Assembly: GCF_009765785.1 (NCBI RefSeq) | Contig: NZ_LMUT01000025.1 | Span: 530,890 to 594,889 of the forward strand | Direction: 5' to 3' | Origin: Granulicella sp. L46 | GTDB taxonomy: Bacteria > Acidobacteriota > Terriglobia > Terriglobales > Acidobacteriaceae | DNA: 64,000 nucleotides | Shown here: one piece after another, positions 1 through 10,605 of the stretch | Numbering within the stretch: the stretch's first letter is position 1 | Layout of the letters: each line of letters starts with the position of its first letter | Notes under the pieces: generated by a model | The model's input: the letters and a program-made list of their open reading frames with translations, nothing else | Database searches by the model: none | What the model was told of the DNA's origin: nothing | Made by a program: the position numbers and the translations under genes

Positions 1-316
1 TCCAGAAGTCGGCATCCGCTGCAGACGTCCAGCCCCGTCCCACGATACACACGAAGCCGTTCGTGCCTTTGACCGCCGTTTCGAAACCGTGACGTCCCAG
101 CACCAGCACCTCTGCATCGCGGGCAATGGACTCCGGCACCGCACTGCGCGCCAGCGTTATCTCCGCATCCCGATCAGCCATGAGGTATTGGTCGACCGGC
201 GCCATCTTCGTGTACGTCGTCGCGGCCTCCTGTGACCTTGCCCGGCAAGTCATCGCGAGTACAACAAGCAGCGCGAAGCTTTTAGTTGCGATTGCGTGAA
301 CCTTCATCTTCCGCAT
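1..316 (-). CDS. Secreted protein of unknown function, 3' part beyond window
   Basis: An open frame runs leftwards off the window edge, so only about the first 105 residues are visible. The start at 316 is chosen because AGGAGG lies six bases upstream; an in-frame ATG at 307 is the alternative. The product begins with a basic stretch and a hydrophobic segment (ATKSFALLVVLAMTC), which reads as a Sec signal peptide or a lipoprotein signal. The mature part contains no motif I recognise. It is the last visible gene downstream of the YCII/sigma-factor operon on the same strand, 76 bases after the broken YCII copy. Confidence 0.6.
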   Translation of the reverse strand, partial: MRKMKVHAIATKSFALLVVLAMTCRARSQEAATTYTKMAPVDQYLMADRDAEITLARSAVPESIARDAEVLVLGRHGFETAVKGTNGFVCIVGRGWTSAADADFW

Positions 317-392
317 TGCTCCCCTCCTGAGAACGGGCTATCCATGACTGCCGGCCGATTGCCTGAGAATGATTTCCGCGCCGGTGGATTGG

Positions 393-786
393 TTATGGCT
401 TTGGCTTTACCCGCGATGGGTGAGGTGTGCCGGTCGGCAGGCTGCTGTAGGGGATCTCGCGCACCTCGCCCCGCGAACTCGGGTCGAAGGCAGCCTTGCG
501 GGCCCACGCCAGCGCCTCGTCCATATCAGCGGCTTCCAGGATCCAGAAGCCGCCAATGTGCTCCTTGGCTTCCAGATAGGGACCGTCGGTGGATAAGCGC
601 TTCACCGTTGGGCTGCCCCCGCACCGACTTCGCCTGGCTCGCCGGGCTAAGGCCGCAAGCCATGAGCCTGGCACCGGCAGCTTCTAACTCATCGTTGAGA
701 TCGTTGATAGCTTGAACCGTCGCTGCGGTCACTGTGGACGGGTCGAAGTTGTCGGGGAGGTAATTCGCAAGTAAATAATGCGGCAT
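393..786 (-). pseudogene. Frameshifted YCII/DGPF-domain protein
   Basis: Translation from the ATG at 786 (preceded by AAGGAG) gives a YCII-family N-terminus resembling the neighbour at 909-1256 up to QPNGEALI. The match then continues in another frame as TDGPYLEAKEHIGGFW to a stop at 393. One extra base at about 591-592 explains the switch: removing it restores one frame of about 130 codons. The gene is a tandem duplicate of the next copy. Either it is a decaying paralogue or the insertion is a sequencing error; the reading on both sides is well conserved, which favours a recent event. Confidence 0.75.
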
Positions 787-832
787 GATTTCTCCTTTGT
801 GATTGTTCGGTTTCGAAAAGCCCGTTTGTCCG

Positions 833-901
833 GCCTTCACAATGTCGACGAATGGGCAGACCCGAATTCTACAAATAGCTCAGAAATTTTTATCTCAATC
901 G
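833..901. repeat. 69-bp direct repeat, copy A
   Basis: This stretch matches 1301-1369 without gaps at an offset of exactly 468 bases, with about seven mismatches. It lies directly upstream of the frameshifted YCII copy and 8 bases beyond the stop of the intact YCII gene. It marks the unit of a tandem duplication that includes one YCII gene plus its leader. Confidence 0.85.
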
Positions 902-908
902 CTCTGGG

Positions 909-1256
909 CTACTTCGGCCTTTGGAGGAACTCGCGTACCTCAACCGGTGCTCGACAGGCGATCACGGCCTTGCGCCCCCACTTCAGAGCCTCGTCCAGAT
1001 TGGCGGCCTCCAGCAACCAAAATCCGCCTACGTGTTCCTTGGCTTCCAGGTACGGCCCATCCGTGATCAGCACCGCGCCATCGGGCTGCGCTCGCAGTGA
1101 CTTCGCCTTTGCCGCAGACTGCAGGCCTCCAGCGAAGACCCTGACACCAGCGGCCTCCATCTCTTCGTTCAGCAAATCAATATCCCGAATCATCGCTTCG
1201 TCCTCTAGCGACGGGTCGTAGTTGTCAGGGTGGTGAATCGCAACCAAATATTGCAT
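909..1256 (-). CDS. YCII (DGPF)-domain protein associated with ECF42 sigma factor
   Basis: The 115-residue product has the YCII-family layout: N-terminal MQYLVAIHHPDNYD strand, a helix with LLNEEMEAAG, then LITDGPYLEAKEHVGGFWLLEA, the signature DGP(F/Y) followed by K-E-x-x-G-G-F/Y-W. Start 1256 is supported by AAGGAGA ten bases upstream; a longer frame to 1292 has no such signal. DGPF proteins are typically encoded next to ECF42 sigma factors, as here. Their biochemical role is not established; a small-molecule or ferredoxin-like fold function is assumed in the family. Confidence 0.88.
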   Translation of the reverse strand: MQYLVAIHHPDNYDPSLEDEAMIRDIDLLNEEMEAAGVRVFAGGLQSAAKAKSLRAQPDGAVLITDGPYLEAKEHVGGFWLLEAANLDEALKWGRKAVIACRAPVEVREFLQRPK

Positions 1257-1300
1257 CGTATCTTCTCCTTTAACAATTCTTTGGCAGACCAATCTTCGCT

Positions 1301-1369
1301 GCCTTCACAATGTCGACGAACGGCCCGACCCGAATTCTACAAATAGGCCAGGATTTTTTATCTCAATCG
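1301..1369. repeat. 69-bp direct repeat, copy B
   Basis: This is the partner of 833-901. It forms the leader of the intact YCII gene and its end covers the stop codon of the sigma factor gene (stop at 1363-1365). The copy next to the sigma factor is therefore likely ancestral, and the 468-bp unit of leader plus YCII gene was duplicated downstream. Confidence 0.85.
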
Positions 1370-2643
1370 ATCAACATCGCCTGCTTTAGTTTCTTCGACA
1401 GCACATCTTGCTCACGAACGTTGTCTGTCATCGCAAGGGCGCGTTGAAGCTCTTCGCGAGCTTCGGCATATTGTCCCAGCTTCATAAGCAAATCCCCCCT
1501 GACGCTCGGTAGCAGGTGATAGTTGGCCAGCGCGGGCTCAGCCGCGAGAGCATCCAGCGCATGGAGTCCAGCGGCCGGTCCATGTGCCATTCCGAGGGCT
1601 ACCGCGCGGTTCAGCGCCACGATCGGTGACGGGCTGACCTGAAGCAGTGCGTCATACAGAAGCACGATCCGCTCCCAGTCGGTCTCCATCACGGTGTCGG
1701 CTCGCGCGTGACAAGCTGCAATCGCCGCCTGCAAGGCGTAGCTGCGGGCGCCGCCACTCAGCTGCTGCGCGCGCTGGAGCGCAGCCATTCCTCGCTCAAT
1801 CTGTGCGTGGTCCCACAGAGAACGGTCCTGTTCCGGCAAAAGCACGGCTTCTCCCGTCGGACCGCGACGCGCTGCCGTACGCGACGCTTGCAGCTCCATC
1901 AGCGCCAGCAGACCATGGACTTCCGACTCTTCGGGAAGAAGCCCCATCAGCATGCGTCCAAGGCGGAGCGCATCCTCACAGAGTGCTGCTCGCATCCACT
2001 CCTCTCCAGACGTCGCGGTGTATCCCTCGTTGAAGATGAGATAGACCACAGAGAGCACCGACTCGAGCCGCTGCTTTAGCTCATCACCGCGCGGAGCCTC
2101 AAAGGGAACATGAGCTTCGGACAGTATCTTCTTGGCCCGAAAGATGCGTTGGCCTAGCGTCTTCTCCGGCACCAGGAAAGACCGGGCAATCTCGGCCGTT
2201 GTGAGGCCGCAGGCCAGGCGCAGCGTGAGTGCGACGCGGCCGTCGATGGTCAGCACCGGATGGCACGCGGTAAAGATGAGGCGGAGGACGTCATCATCAA
2301 TGACCTGGTCCAAAGCTTGATCCATTGCTTCACCGAGCCGCTGCTGCTGGAATTCCAGTTCTCGCGCAATCTCTCCATGCTTTAGTTCCAGCATCCGACC
2401 GCGGCGCAAAGAGTCGATGGCCCGCCGCTTCGCTGCTGTCATAAGCCATGCTGCTGGCTTTTCCGGAATCCCTTCTTCTGGCCACCTCTCAAGCGCCGCA
2501 ACCAGCGCATCCTGCGCCAGTTCCTCCGCAATGCCAATGTCGCGGGTAACGCGCGCAATTCCCGCGATCAGTCGCGTCGACTCGATCTTCCACACCGCCT
2601 CAATCGCTTTGTGAATGTCGATCGTTTTGTTAATCTCGCTCAT
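1363..2643 (-). CDS. ECF42-type RNA polymerase sigma factor with C-terminal TPR-like extension
   Basis: The 426-residue protein starts with sigma region 2 (about residues 12-80, with ELAQDALVAALERWP and PAAWLMTAAKRRAID) and region 4 (about 125-180, ending in TTAEIARSFLVPEKTLGQRIFRAKKIL). It continues into a helical domain of about 230 residues with TPR-like pairs (RAVALGMAHGPAAGLHALDAL, YAEAREELQRAL). This long extension is diagnostic of the ECF42 group, which lacks a classical anti-sigma factor and is linked to DGPF/YCII genes. The gene overlaps the upstream YCII gene by ATGA (2640-2643), so translation is probably coupled. Regulation by the C-terminal extension is known for the group and is assumed here. 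Confidence 0.92.
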   Translation of the reverse strand: MSEINKTIDIHKAIEAVWKIESTRLIAGIARVTRDIGIAEELAQDALVAALERWPEEGIPEKPAAWLMTAAKRRAIDSLRRGRMLELKHGEIARELEFQQQRLGEAMDQALDQVIDDDVLRLIFTACHPVLTIDGRVALTLRLACGLTTAEIARSFLVPEKTLGQRIFRAKKILSEAHVPFEAPRGDELKQRLESVLSVVYLIFNEGYTATSGEEWMRAALCEDALRLGRMLMGLLPEESEVHGLLALMELQASRTAARRGPTGEAVLLPEQDRSLWDHAQIERGMAALQRAQQLSGGARSYALQAAIAACHARADTVMETDWERIVLLYDALLQVSPSPIVALNRAVALGMAHGPAAGLHALDALAAEPALANYHLLPSVRGDLLMKLGQYAEAREELQRALAMTDNVREQDVLSKKLKQAMLID

Positions 2644-3065
2644 GCCCTTACAGCAGCCGCGTTCGGAGGCCCTTCAAAGCCTCCCGCCGGCTTCTGCACG
2701 CCTCCACGAAAATCGTCCCTCTCGTAGATCTGGCGCACTTCGACAATCTCGCCGTTGGCCATCGGTGCTCGCCTGGCCCATTCGATCGCTTCTTCTCGCG
2801 AGCGCACCTGGATGATCCAGTAACCGCCGATAGCCTCTTTACCCTCCTCAGCGAACGGCCCATCTGTAACCGTTGCCTTGCCGTCTGAGTAGGAAACACG
2901 TGCCCCGGTTGAAGGGGGGAGAAGCCCATCGAGCCCGAGCAGTATGCCGGCTTTCTGTAGGCTCCTGTTGTACTCCATCATCCCGGCCACCACTTCCGCG
3001 CCAGCGGCTGCGTCCGCAGCTGCCGTTTCATACCCTTTAGGGATCACCACCATCATGAAGCGCAT
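2640..3065 (-). CDS. YCII-family protein, first gene of the ECF42 operon
   Basis: The product (about 141 residues from the ATG at 3065) contains MRFMMVVIPKGYE, a central TVTDGPFAEEGKEAIGGYWIIQVRSREEAIEWARR block and a glycine/proline-rich C-terminal tail. DGPF is the exact family signature. The start at 3065 has AAGGAG seven to eight bases upstream; a start at 3083 would add six residues. The gene overlaps the sigma factor start by four bases and is the promoter-proximal member of the operon. Confidence 0.88.
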   Translation of the reverse strand: MRFMMVVIPKGYETAAADAAAGAEVVAGMMEYNRSLQKAGILLGLDGLLPPSTGARVSYSDGKATVTDGPFAEEGKEAIGGYWIIQVRSREEAIEWARRAPMANGEIVEVRQIYERDDFRGGVQKPAGGFEGPPNAAAVRA

Positions 3066-3262
3066 CAATGGCTCCTTCATCATCGATTCCAGCCAACTTC
3101 GGCTGTTCTATTAATACGTCGAATAGGTTGCGCCAATTTCTACCACGAACGATAGAAACCTCCGACCCACCGGAGGGAGCGGCTCCCATTGCGCAAACAT
3201 GGGGAATGTCACTTTCGAACTGTTCTGTAGATGGAGTAAGCGCAATGCCTACATATAGATAA

Positions 3263-3288
3263 CCCCTTCAATGTGACCTCTGAAGGGG
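3263..3288 (-). terminator. Possible terminator hairpin downstream of tRNA-Pro
   Basis: An 8-bp perfect stem (CCCCTTCA / TGAAGGGG) with a 10-nt loop lies 13 bases beyond the tRNA 3' end on the tRNA strand. It is followed by TTATCTATAT rather than a clean T tract, so the terminator reading is moderate. A second TGAAGGGG-like copy lies beside it (3290-3297). Confidence 0.45.
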
Positions 3289-3301
3289 CTGAAGGGGAAA
3301 A

Positions 3302-3378
3302 TGGTCGGGACGACTAGATTCGAACTAGCGACCTCACCCACCCCAAGGGTGCGCTCTACCAGGCTGAGCCACGTCCCG
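3302..3378 (-). tRNA. tRNA-Pro (anticodon GGG)
   Basis: Read on the minus strand, the 77-nt sequence folds as a cloverleaf. The acceptor stem is CGGGACG/CGTCCCG, the D arm contains AGCCTGGTAGAGC, the anticodon stem CACCC/GGGTG encloses loop TTGGGGT (anticodon GGG), and the T arm contains GTTCGAATC. Discriminator A is followed by an encoded CCA. It decodes CCC proline codons. Confidence 0.95.
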
Positions 3379-3476
3379 ACTTGTTACGATTGCCGCTCGC
3401 ACCTCAAAGGGCCAGCAGCTGGGGTACCTTCAGTCTACACCAACCCGACGTGCTTCTCTTGCTTGCGAAGGTGCGT

Positions 3477-3524
3477 CCCGAAACCGGGCTAAGTACGCCT
3501 CTGAGTAACCCGAAACCGGGCTAA
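3477..3524. repeat. Pair of 16-bp direct repeats (CCCGAAACCGGGCTAA)
   Basis: The same 16-mer occurs at 3477-3492 and 3509-3524, 32 bases apart start to start. Each contains a short imperfect dyad (CCC...GGG). They lie in the gap between tRNA-Pro and the yggX stop. No protein-coding signal is seen here; the function is unknown. Confidence 0.6.
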
Positions 3525-3556
3525 ACACGCTCGAAACGCACCCGAATTCAGCCGCT

Positions 3557-3829
3557 TTACGTCGTTGGCGCGACGTACTCCTTGGGCAGTTCGCCCCCGG
3601 CGCCGAAGAAAAACTCGTTCATCTGCTCCACTAAAAACTCCTGCGCCTCGCGCGTCCAGGGCTGAAGACGATACTCATTCAACAGCATCTTCTGCCGCTC
3701 CACCCACTCGCCCCAAGCCTTTTTGGACACATTCTTATAGATCTTCTGGCCAAAATCCGTATCAAACGGCGGTTCGTCCAACCCCTCCATCTCAGCCTTA
3801 TATTTCGTGCAGAACACCATGTGCGCCAT
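3557..3829 (-). CDS. yggX: Probable Fe(2+)-trafficking / oxidative damage protection protein YggX
   Basis: The 90-residue product matches the small YggX family in length and order: the conserved cysteine near the N-terminus (MVFCTKYK), then EGLDEPPFD, GQKIYKNVSKKAWGEWVERQKMLLNEYRL, and a C-terminal helix ending EFFFG. YggX is a cytoplasmic protein that protects iron-sulfur enzymes and is thought to take part in Fe(II) trafficking. AAGGAG lies seven bases before the ATG. It is a single gene, divergent from ligA. Confidence 0.92.
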   Translation of the reverse strand: MAHMVFCTKYKAEMEGLDEPPFDTDFGQKIYKNVSKKAWGEWVERQKMLLNEYRLQPWTREAQEFLVEQMNEFFFGAGGELPKEYVAPTT

Positions 3830-3835
3830 CGTTAA

Positions 3836-6055
<2,220 letters not shown>

Positions 6056-6474
6056 GTACCCCCCCTCCCCTACTTTCACTTTTCCGCTAGCGAACTCTAT
6101 TAGAATGAGCGAGTTGACGAGTGAAAGCAGCTTTCAACCCGCTCATTCTAAACGGGTTACGCGTATGATATTCTCCCCATTGGAGTTAGGGGGCCAAATG
6201 TGAAAGCTGGGGCTGTTCGCCCCCGCCGCCTTATCGGAGCGGAGGCTTTGATCCAGGGAGAGGGTCCCGTGGTTAAGGTGGGAGGCTCTAGTTAAATTGT
6301 AGCGAGTTGGTGGGGGTGATTATGCCAAGTTTTGGAAATATATATCGCTAGTGTTTATAGGGTGTTTGGCGTTTCTGATGGTGTTTAGGGGGTTGACAGG
6401 TTTTGCGCGAGCGGTGGGTGTCGGGTTGGCGCCGTTTGGAACCCACCTGGGGAAATCGTCGTATCCTGCTCGGA
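6056..6474. other. Intergenic region with long imperfect hairpin
   Basis: No convincing gene lies between ligA and the GT39-type gene. The main feature is an inverted repeat at 6100-6151: arms TTAGAATGAGCG (6100-6111) and CGCTCATTCTAA (6140-6151), extended inwards to GTTGA/TCAAC across one mismatch, with a nested GAAAG-CAG-CTTTC hairpin at the tip. No T tract follows, so it is not a standard terminator. The stretch 6190-6270 is GC-rich and could be structured RNA, but I cannot assign a family. Confidence 0.5.
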
Positions 6475-7992
6475 ATGCTTTCTGCCAAGCCAACGACCTC
6501 TCTGCGCCGAGATGTGTTTGTCCTCAGCGCGCTTTCCTCCCTGCTGCTCTTTGCCCATTTTCTTATGGGCAATGGCTACGGATTTCATCGCGATGAACTG
6601 CAGTTTCTGGATGATGCGCGGCATCTGCAGTGGGGATTCGTGGCGTATCCGCCGATGACGTCGTTCTTTGGGCGGGTGGCGATTGCGTTGTTTGGGATTT
6701 CGGTCCAGGCGTTCCGGCTACCGGCGGCGATAGTGAATGCGGTTTCGCTGGTGTTGGCGGGGTTGATGGCGCGCGAACTTGGTGGCGGGCGGGCAGCGCA
6801 GGTGGGAACGCTGCTACTTAGCTTTCCGTTGGCCCTGACGATCAGTTCATTGATGCAGTACGTCACCTTCGACATGCTGGCGTGGTCGGTGCTGATTCTT
6901 TCTACGGCGCATGTGCTGCGGACCGGGGATGAGCGATTCTGGATGGGGGCGGGGCTAGGGGTCGGGCTGGGCGTGCTCTCGAAGTATGCGATTGCGTTTC
7001 CGCTGGCGAGCCTGCTGGCAGGGATTGTGCTGTTGCCGTCGCAGCGGCGGCATTTGAAGAGCTGGTGGTTCTGGATGGGAGCGCTGGTGGCGGTGGTGGT
7101 TGCGGCGCCGAATTTAATTTGGTTGGCCCGGCATCACTTCATCACCCTGCAGATGGAGCACTATGTCCATGTGCGGGATGTGCGGATAGGTCGAGCAAAG
7201 GGGTTCTTTACCGACCAGATCAGGTTCACCATGTTTGGGCTGCCGTTCGCGGTGGGTGGGTTGATTGCCCTGCTGCGGAGCTCGCGGTTTCGACTGATGA
7301 GTGCGTTTTATCTTGGACCGATTGTGCTGCTGGCACTGGCGAAGGGTCGAGGATATTACATGCTGCCGGCGTATCCGTTGGTGTATGCGGCGGGAGCGGT
7401 CGGGCTGGAGAGTTGGCTGGCGGGGCGGGCGGCTTTCCGACATGCGAAGGCGGTGCGGGGGACGGTGTATGTGGCCGTGGTGGCGGCGGTGTTGCTCGAG
7501 GTTGGAGCTGTGGCGTGGGCAACTCTGCCGATATGGCGGCCGGGATCGGCGGCGTGGAACTGGCAGATGAAGAACAACGACGATCTAGCGAATGAGGTTG
7601 GCTGGCCGGAGCTGGTGGCGGAGGTTGCGGCGGCGCGGGATGGGTTGCCGGCGGCTGAGCGTGCCAACTACGCGGTGCTGGGGGAGAACTATGGAGCGGC
7701 AGGGGCGGTCGCGCTATACGGGCCAAAGTATGGGCTGCCGGTGCCGATTGCTACGGTGAATGATTTTTATGATCGCGGGTGGGGGCCGTTCGAGCCGGAG
7801 ACGTTGATTATTGTGGGTGGGCGGCTGGAGGAGGAGAGCCACTTCTTCGAGAGCTGCTCGGTGGCGGGGATGGTTCATCTGCCGTATGACGTGCGGAATG
7901 AGGAGTCGGTGGATCATCCGCAGATTTTGGTTTGTCATCATCTGAAGGAGCCGTGGCCAGCGGTGTGGGGACGCTCGCGAGACTTCGGCTGA
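6475..7992 (+). CDS. GT39/ArnT-like integral membrane glycosyltransferase
   Basis: The product from the ATG at 6475 has 505 residues, about 10 hydrophobic segments, and the N-terminal extracytoplasmic motif FHRDELQFLDDARHLQWGFVAYPP. That motif, with its acidic residues and YPP, is typical of the PMT_2/ArnT superfamily, which transfers sugars from polyprenyl-phosphate donors to lipid, glycan or protein. The acceptor cannot be read from the sequence. The start is uncertain: an upstream start at 6403 adds 24 non-hydrophobic residues. TATCCT seven bases before 6475 could be another leaderless -10. It converges with the permease gene. Confidence 0.8.
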   Translation: MLSAKPTTSLRRDVFVLSALSSLLLFAHFLMGNGYGFHRDELQFLDDARHLQWGFVAYPPMTSFFGRVAIALFGISVQAFRLPAAIVNAVSLVLAGLMARELGGGRAAQVGTLLLSFPLALTISSLMQYVTFDMLAWSVLILSTAHVLRTGDERFWMGAGLGVGLGVLSKYAIAFPLASLLAGIVLLPSQRRHLKSWWFWMGALVAVVVAAPNLIWLARHHFITLQMEHYVHVRDVRIGRAKGFFTDQIRFTMFGLPFAVGGLIALLRSSRFRLMSAFYLGPIVLLALAKGRGYYMLPAYPLVYAAGAVGLESWLAGRAAFRHAKAVRGTVYVAVVAAVLLEVGAVAWATLPIWRPGSAAWNWQMKNNDDLANEVGWPELVAEVAAARDGLPAAERANYAVLGENYGAAGAVALYGPKYGLPVPIATVNDFYDRGWGPFEPETLIIVGGRLEEESHFFESCSVAGMVHLPYDVRNEESVDHPQILVCHHLKEPWPAVWGRSRDFG

Positions 7993-8027
7993 GGTCCTGC
8001 ACGAACGGCGAATTGCTTCGCGCGGTG

Positions 8028-9461
8028 CTACAAAGACGGGGTGCGGCTTTGCTTGTTGGTAAAGGCTAGCCAAAGGAGCGCTGTGGCTAGATAGGCGGCG
8101 TAGAGGTAAGGGAAATAACGCAGGGGCGCCGGCGGAACGGGATAGAAGTTGCTGGCCATCGCCAGCAGCATCGCCAGCGTGGCGACGCTAGTTAATAGAA
8201 TGTAGCCAAAACTTAGCCGCCGGGAATGTTGAAGGTGGAACGCGAGGGCTACCGCTACCAGCCCATAAGCCGTGAGGAAGCCATAGACGGCGAGCGTGCC
8301 CATCCAGCCGTAGATGTCTGCACCGCTGGTGCCGTGCAGAGCAAGTCCGGCAGCCGGAAGGAATGCAAGCAAGGCAGCCAGGATGCTGGCTTCGCCGGGG
8401 GTTTCGTGTGTGGTGTTGGTGTGGGTGAGGCGCTGGGGTGCGAGGCCGTGATGGGCCATGAGAAGCAGGACTCGGGATGCCGCGATGACGCAGGCGAGCG
8501 TGGCGGCGAACATGCTGATCAGGACGCCGATGTCGATGATGGGGCCGAGGAAGGGAATGCCTGCCTGGGTGCTGAGATAGCGGAAGGGGTTGGAGCTATC
8601 TCCGAGGGCGATAGAGGAATTGCGGAAGCCGAGGACTTCTCCATAGCCGGCCACGACGAAGAAGACGCCGGCGAGGATTGCGGATTGGATGACGGCTCGG
8701 GGGATGGAGCGGAGTGGGTTGCGGGCTTCCGAGCCGAGAGTCGTGGCAGATTCGAATCCAACAAAGCTGAAGATGGCGAGCATTACGCCGAGGCCGATGC
8801 CGCGGGGCGACATGGTGGCGAGATGAAGCTGAGGGTGGTCGAAGTGGAAGCCGTGGCGGAGGAGGAGGGCGACGGTGACGATCGCGATGAGGGTGACGGA
8901 GATGCCCTCTATATAGAGCATCAGGCGCGCCGAGACTTTAACGTCGTGATAGGCGACGAAACCGGCGATCGCAGCGGCGACGATGACGAGGACGATTGCA
9001 GGGATGTGTGGAACGCCGAAGCGGGCATGGAGTGGGTTTAGGAAGATGTAGGCGAAGGCGACGAAGCCCCCGATGACTGCGGAGGCGGTGGTGATGTAGG
9101 CGAAGAAGAGTGCAAGCGCCGTGATGGAGGAGAAGATCGGCGGAAGCGACCTGCGCGTGTAGCTGTAGAGCGAGCCGGGAGAAGAAGACTCGCGGGCAAA
9201 GGCGGCGATGCAGAAGCCGACGAGAATCATTAGGCCCATCGCGATCAGGTAGGCAATCGCGGTGCCCTGGCCGGCGAGGACGAAGACAAGGGGGATCGTG
9301 AGTTGCGGGGAGGTGCTGGGAGCGATGGTGGAGACGGACTGCGCGAGGGTTTCGAGGGGCGAGAGAGCGTTGTGGCGGAGCCCGAACGACTCGGCCGCCG
9401 CTAGCTTGGCTCCGTCGTAGGAAGGATGCTCGGGCGGGGGTGCGGTTGTATCCTGGTGCAT
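8028..9461 (-). CDS. APC-family amino acid permease
   Basis: The product (477 residues from the ATG at 9461) is a 12-TM-type transporter. It has an N-terminal soluble tail, then the APC-family hallmark region SPLETLAQSVSTIAP...FVLAGQGTAIAYLIAMGLM and GSLYSYTRRSLPP, with further membrane helices and a glycine-rich FSFVGFESATTLGSEARNP motif (TM6/loop region). It is expected to import amino acids or related amines by proton symport; the substrate is unknown. GAGG lies five bases before the ATG at 9461; a GTG six bases upstream is possible. Confidence 0.88.
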   Translation of the reverse strand: MHQDTTAPPPEHPSYDGAKLAAAESFGLRHNALSPLETLAQSVSTIAPSTSPQLTIPLVFVLAGQGTAIAYLIAMGLMILVGFCIAAFARESSSPGSLYSYTRRSLPPIFSSITALALFFAYITTASAVIGGFVAFAYIFLNPLHARFGVPHIPAIVLVIVAAAIAGFVAYHDVKVSARLMLYIEGISVTLIAIVTVALLLRHGFHFDHPQLHLATMSPRGIGLGVMLAIFSFVGFESATTLGSEARNPLRSIPRAVIQSAILAGVFFVVAGYGEVLGFRNSSIALGDSSNPFRYLSTQAGIPFLGPIIDIGVLISMFAATLACVIAASRVLLLMAHHGLAPQRLTHTNTTHETPGEASILAALLAFLPAAGLALHGTSGADIYGWMGTLAVYGFLTAYGLVAVALAFHLQHSRRLSFGYILLTSVATLAMLLAMASNFYPVPPAPLRYFPYLYAAYLATALLWLAFTNKQSRTPSL

Positions 9462-9582
9462 CTTCACCTCGGGCTAAGCAGAGTCGTTTGCTGTTCCGGC
9501 GGAAGATGCGCGCATGCCGGTGAGATTTAGAGAAAGCAAAAGGGGACGACTCCAGCTTAGCCCAGATGGAAACGCAGACAGA

Positions 9583-10605
9583 CTAGAAGGCGAGGCGCGC
9601 GACGGGAATGTGGGGGCGCAGATACTTCCAGACCTCGATGGCAATATCCAAAAGCATGAAGAGCATCGCGATCTTGAAGCTGACGCCGATCCAGTGGTTG
9701 ACGATGGCTAGTGTGTGCAGGTCCGTGCCGGGGCCGGTCGCGACAATGTAGGTCCCGGCGGATACCAGCCAGCCGATGAGCACGACGCCGAACACCTTGG
9801 ACGTGAGATCGAGTGGGGTCCGCCAACGTCCGACGCCTTCAAAGAGGTTTGCGATCTTGATCCCGAGTTGGACTAACAGCAGGAACCACAACGCTACATA
9901 AAACGTGTGCCACACGGGTGCCCAGCCGACCTGAAGACGCGCGACGAAGGAATACCCAGGTCCAAATAGCAGGTAAGGATGACGCGGGACCTCGATCACA
10001 TAAGCCATCCATAGGCAGTGGAATGCCAAATCGGCGACGCGGCTGACGAGCGATCTCCGCTTCTTGGCGTCCTGAGGCTTGACGGGCGGAAGTTTGGCTG
10101 GGCTCCACTCGTCCAGGTGCCACTTCTTGCCGCAACTCTCGTGCGTGCGCTCGAGGATAGCGAAGATGATCGTCATGACACCCAACCAGAGAAAGAGCAC
10201 CGGAATGAGCTGGAAAGTGCTGTCGACAAGGCCTCCTGCTATGGACCCTATGCCGTTTCGTGTGGCCGCGATCTTGACGAAGTTTGCGACGTAATAGATC
10301 GCCACAACGAAGGGGAGGACGCGGCGCATCGTGAGCAGGTAGAAGGGAAAGATCGACGGTCCGATCAGGTAGCGTTGCGGCTGATACCGCATTGCGACGA
10401 CTTCGGGGCGGCCGTGAGCCTTGAGGATGGCGGCCAACTCGGGTTCGGTGAGAGGGCGGTCCAGCTCTTCTTCCCGGTCGTCGATTTGGGCGGTGAGGTT
10501 CGCGCGCAATTCGTTGAGAACGTCCTCGCGGTTGGCGGGGGGAAGAGACTGGCCGATGGCCTGGAGGTAGCGCTCGAGGAGGTCGATGGTGGTGTTGGTG
10601 TTCAT
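9583..10605 (-). CDS. HAAS-domain multi-pass membrane protein, partner of PadR regulator
   Basis: The 340-residue product starts with a soluble helical domain (LLERYLQAIGQSLPPANREDVLNEL... to about residue 65) that resembles the HAAS/DUF1700 domain commonly encoded beside PadR regulators. About five hydrophobic segments follow (for example YLLTMRRVLPFVVAIYYVANF and LIPVLFLWLGVMTIIFAIL). The start ATG at 10605 overlaps the PadR stop as ATGA, so the two are co-translated. The role is probably envelope sensing or regulation; no enzymatic motif is visible. Confidence 0.8.
   Translation of the reverse strand: MNTNTTIDLLERYLQAIGQSLPPANREDVLNELRANLTAQIDDREEELDRPLTEPELAAILKAHGRPEVVAMRYQPQRYLIGPSIFPFYLLTMRRVLPFVVAIYYVANFVKIAATRNGIGSIAGGLVDSTFQLIPVLFLWLGVMTIIFAILERTHESCGKKWHLDEWSPAKLPPVKPQDAKKRRSLVSRVADLAFHCLWMAYVIEVPRHPYLLFGPGYSFVARLQVGWAPVWHTFYVALWFLLLVQLGIKIANLFEGVGRWRTPLDLTSKVFGVVLIGWLVSAGTYIVATGPGTDLHTLAIVNHWIGVSFKIAMLFMLLDIAIEVWKYLRPHIPVARLAF

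Noticed and set aside
3302-3378. tRNA-Pro as an integration site for a genomic island
   Set aside because: No integrase gene and no repeated tRNA 3' end were found in the window.
8226-9041. 271-codon acidic Gly/Glu/Asp-rich plus-strand frame
   Set aside because: It is the mirror of the APC permease gene; acidic low-complexity sequence is typical for antisense of a hydrophobic protein gene.
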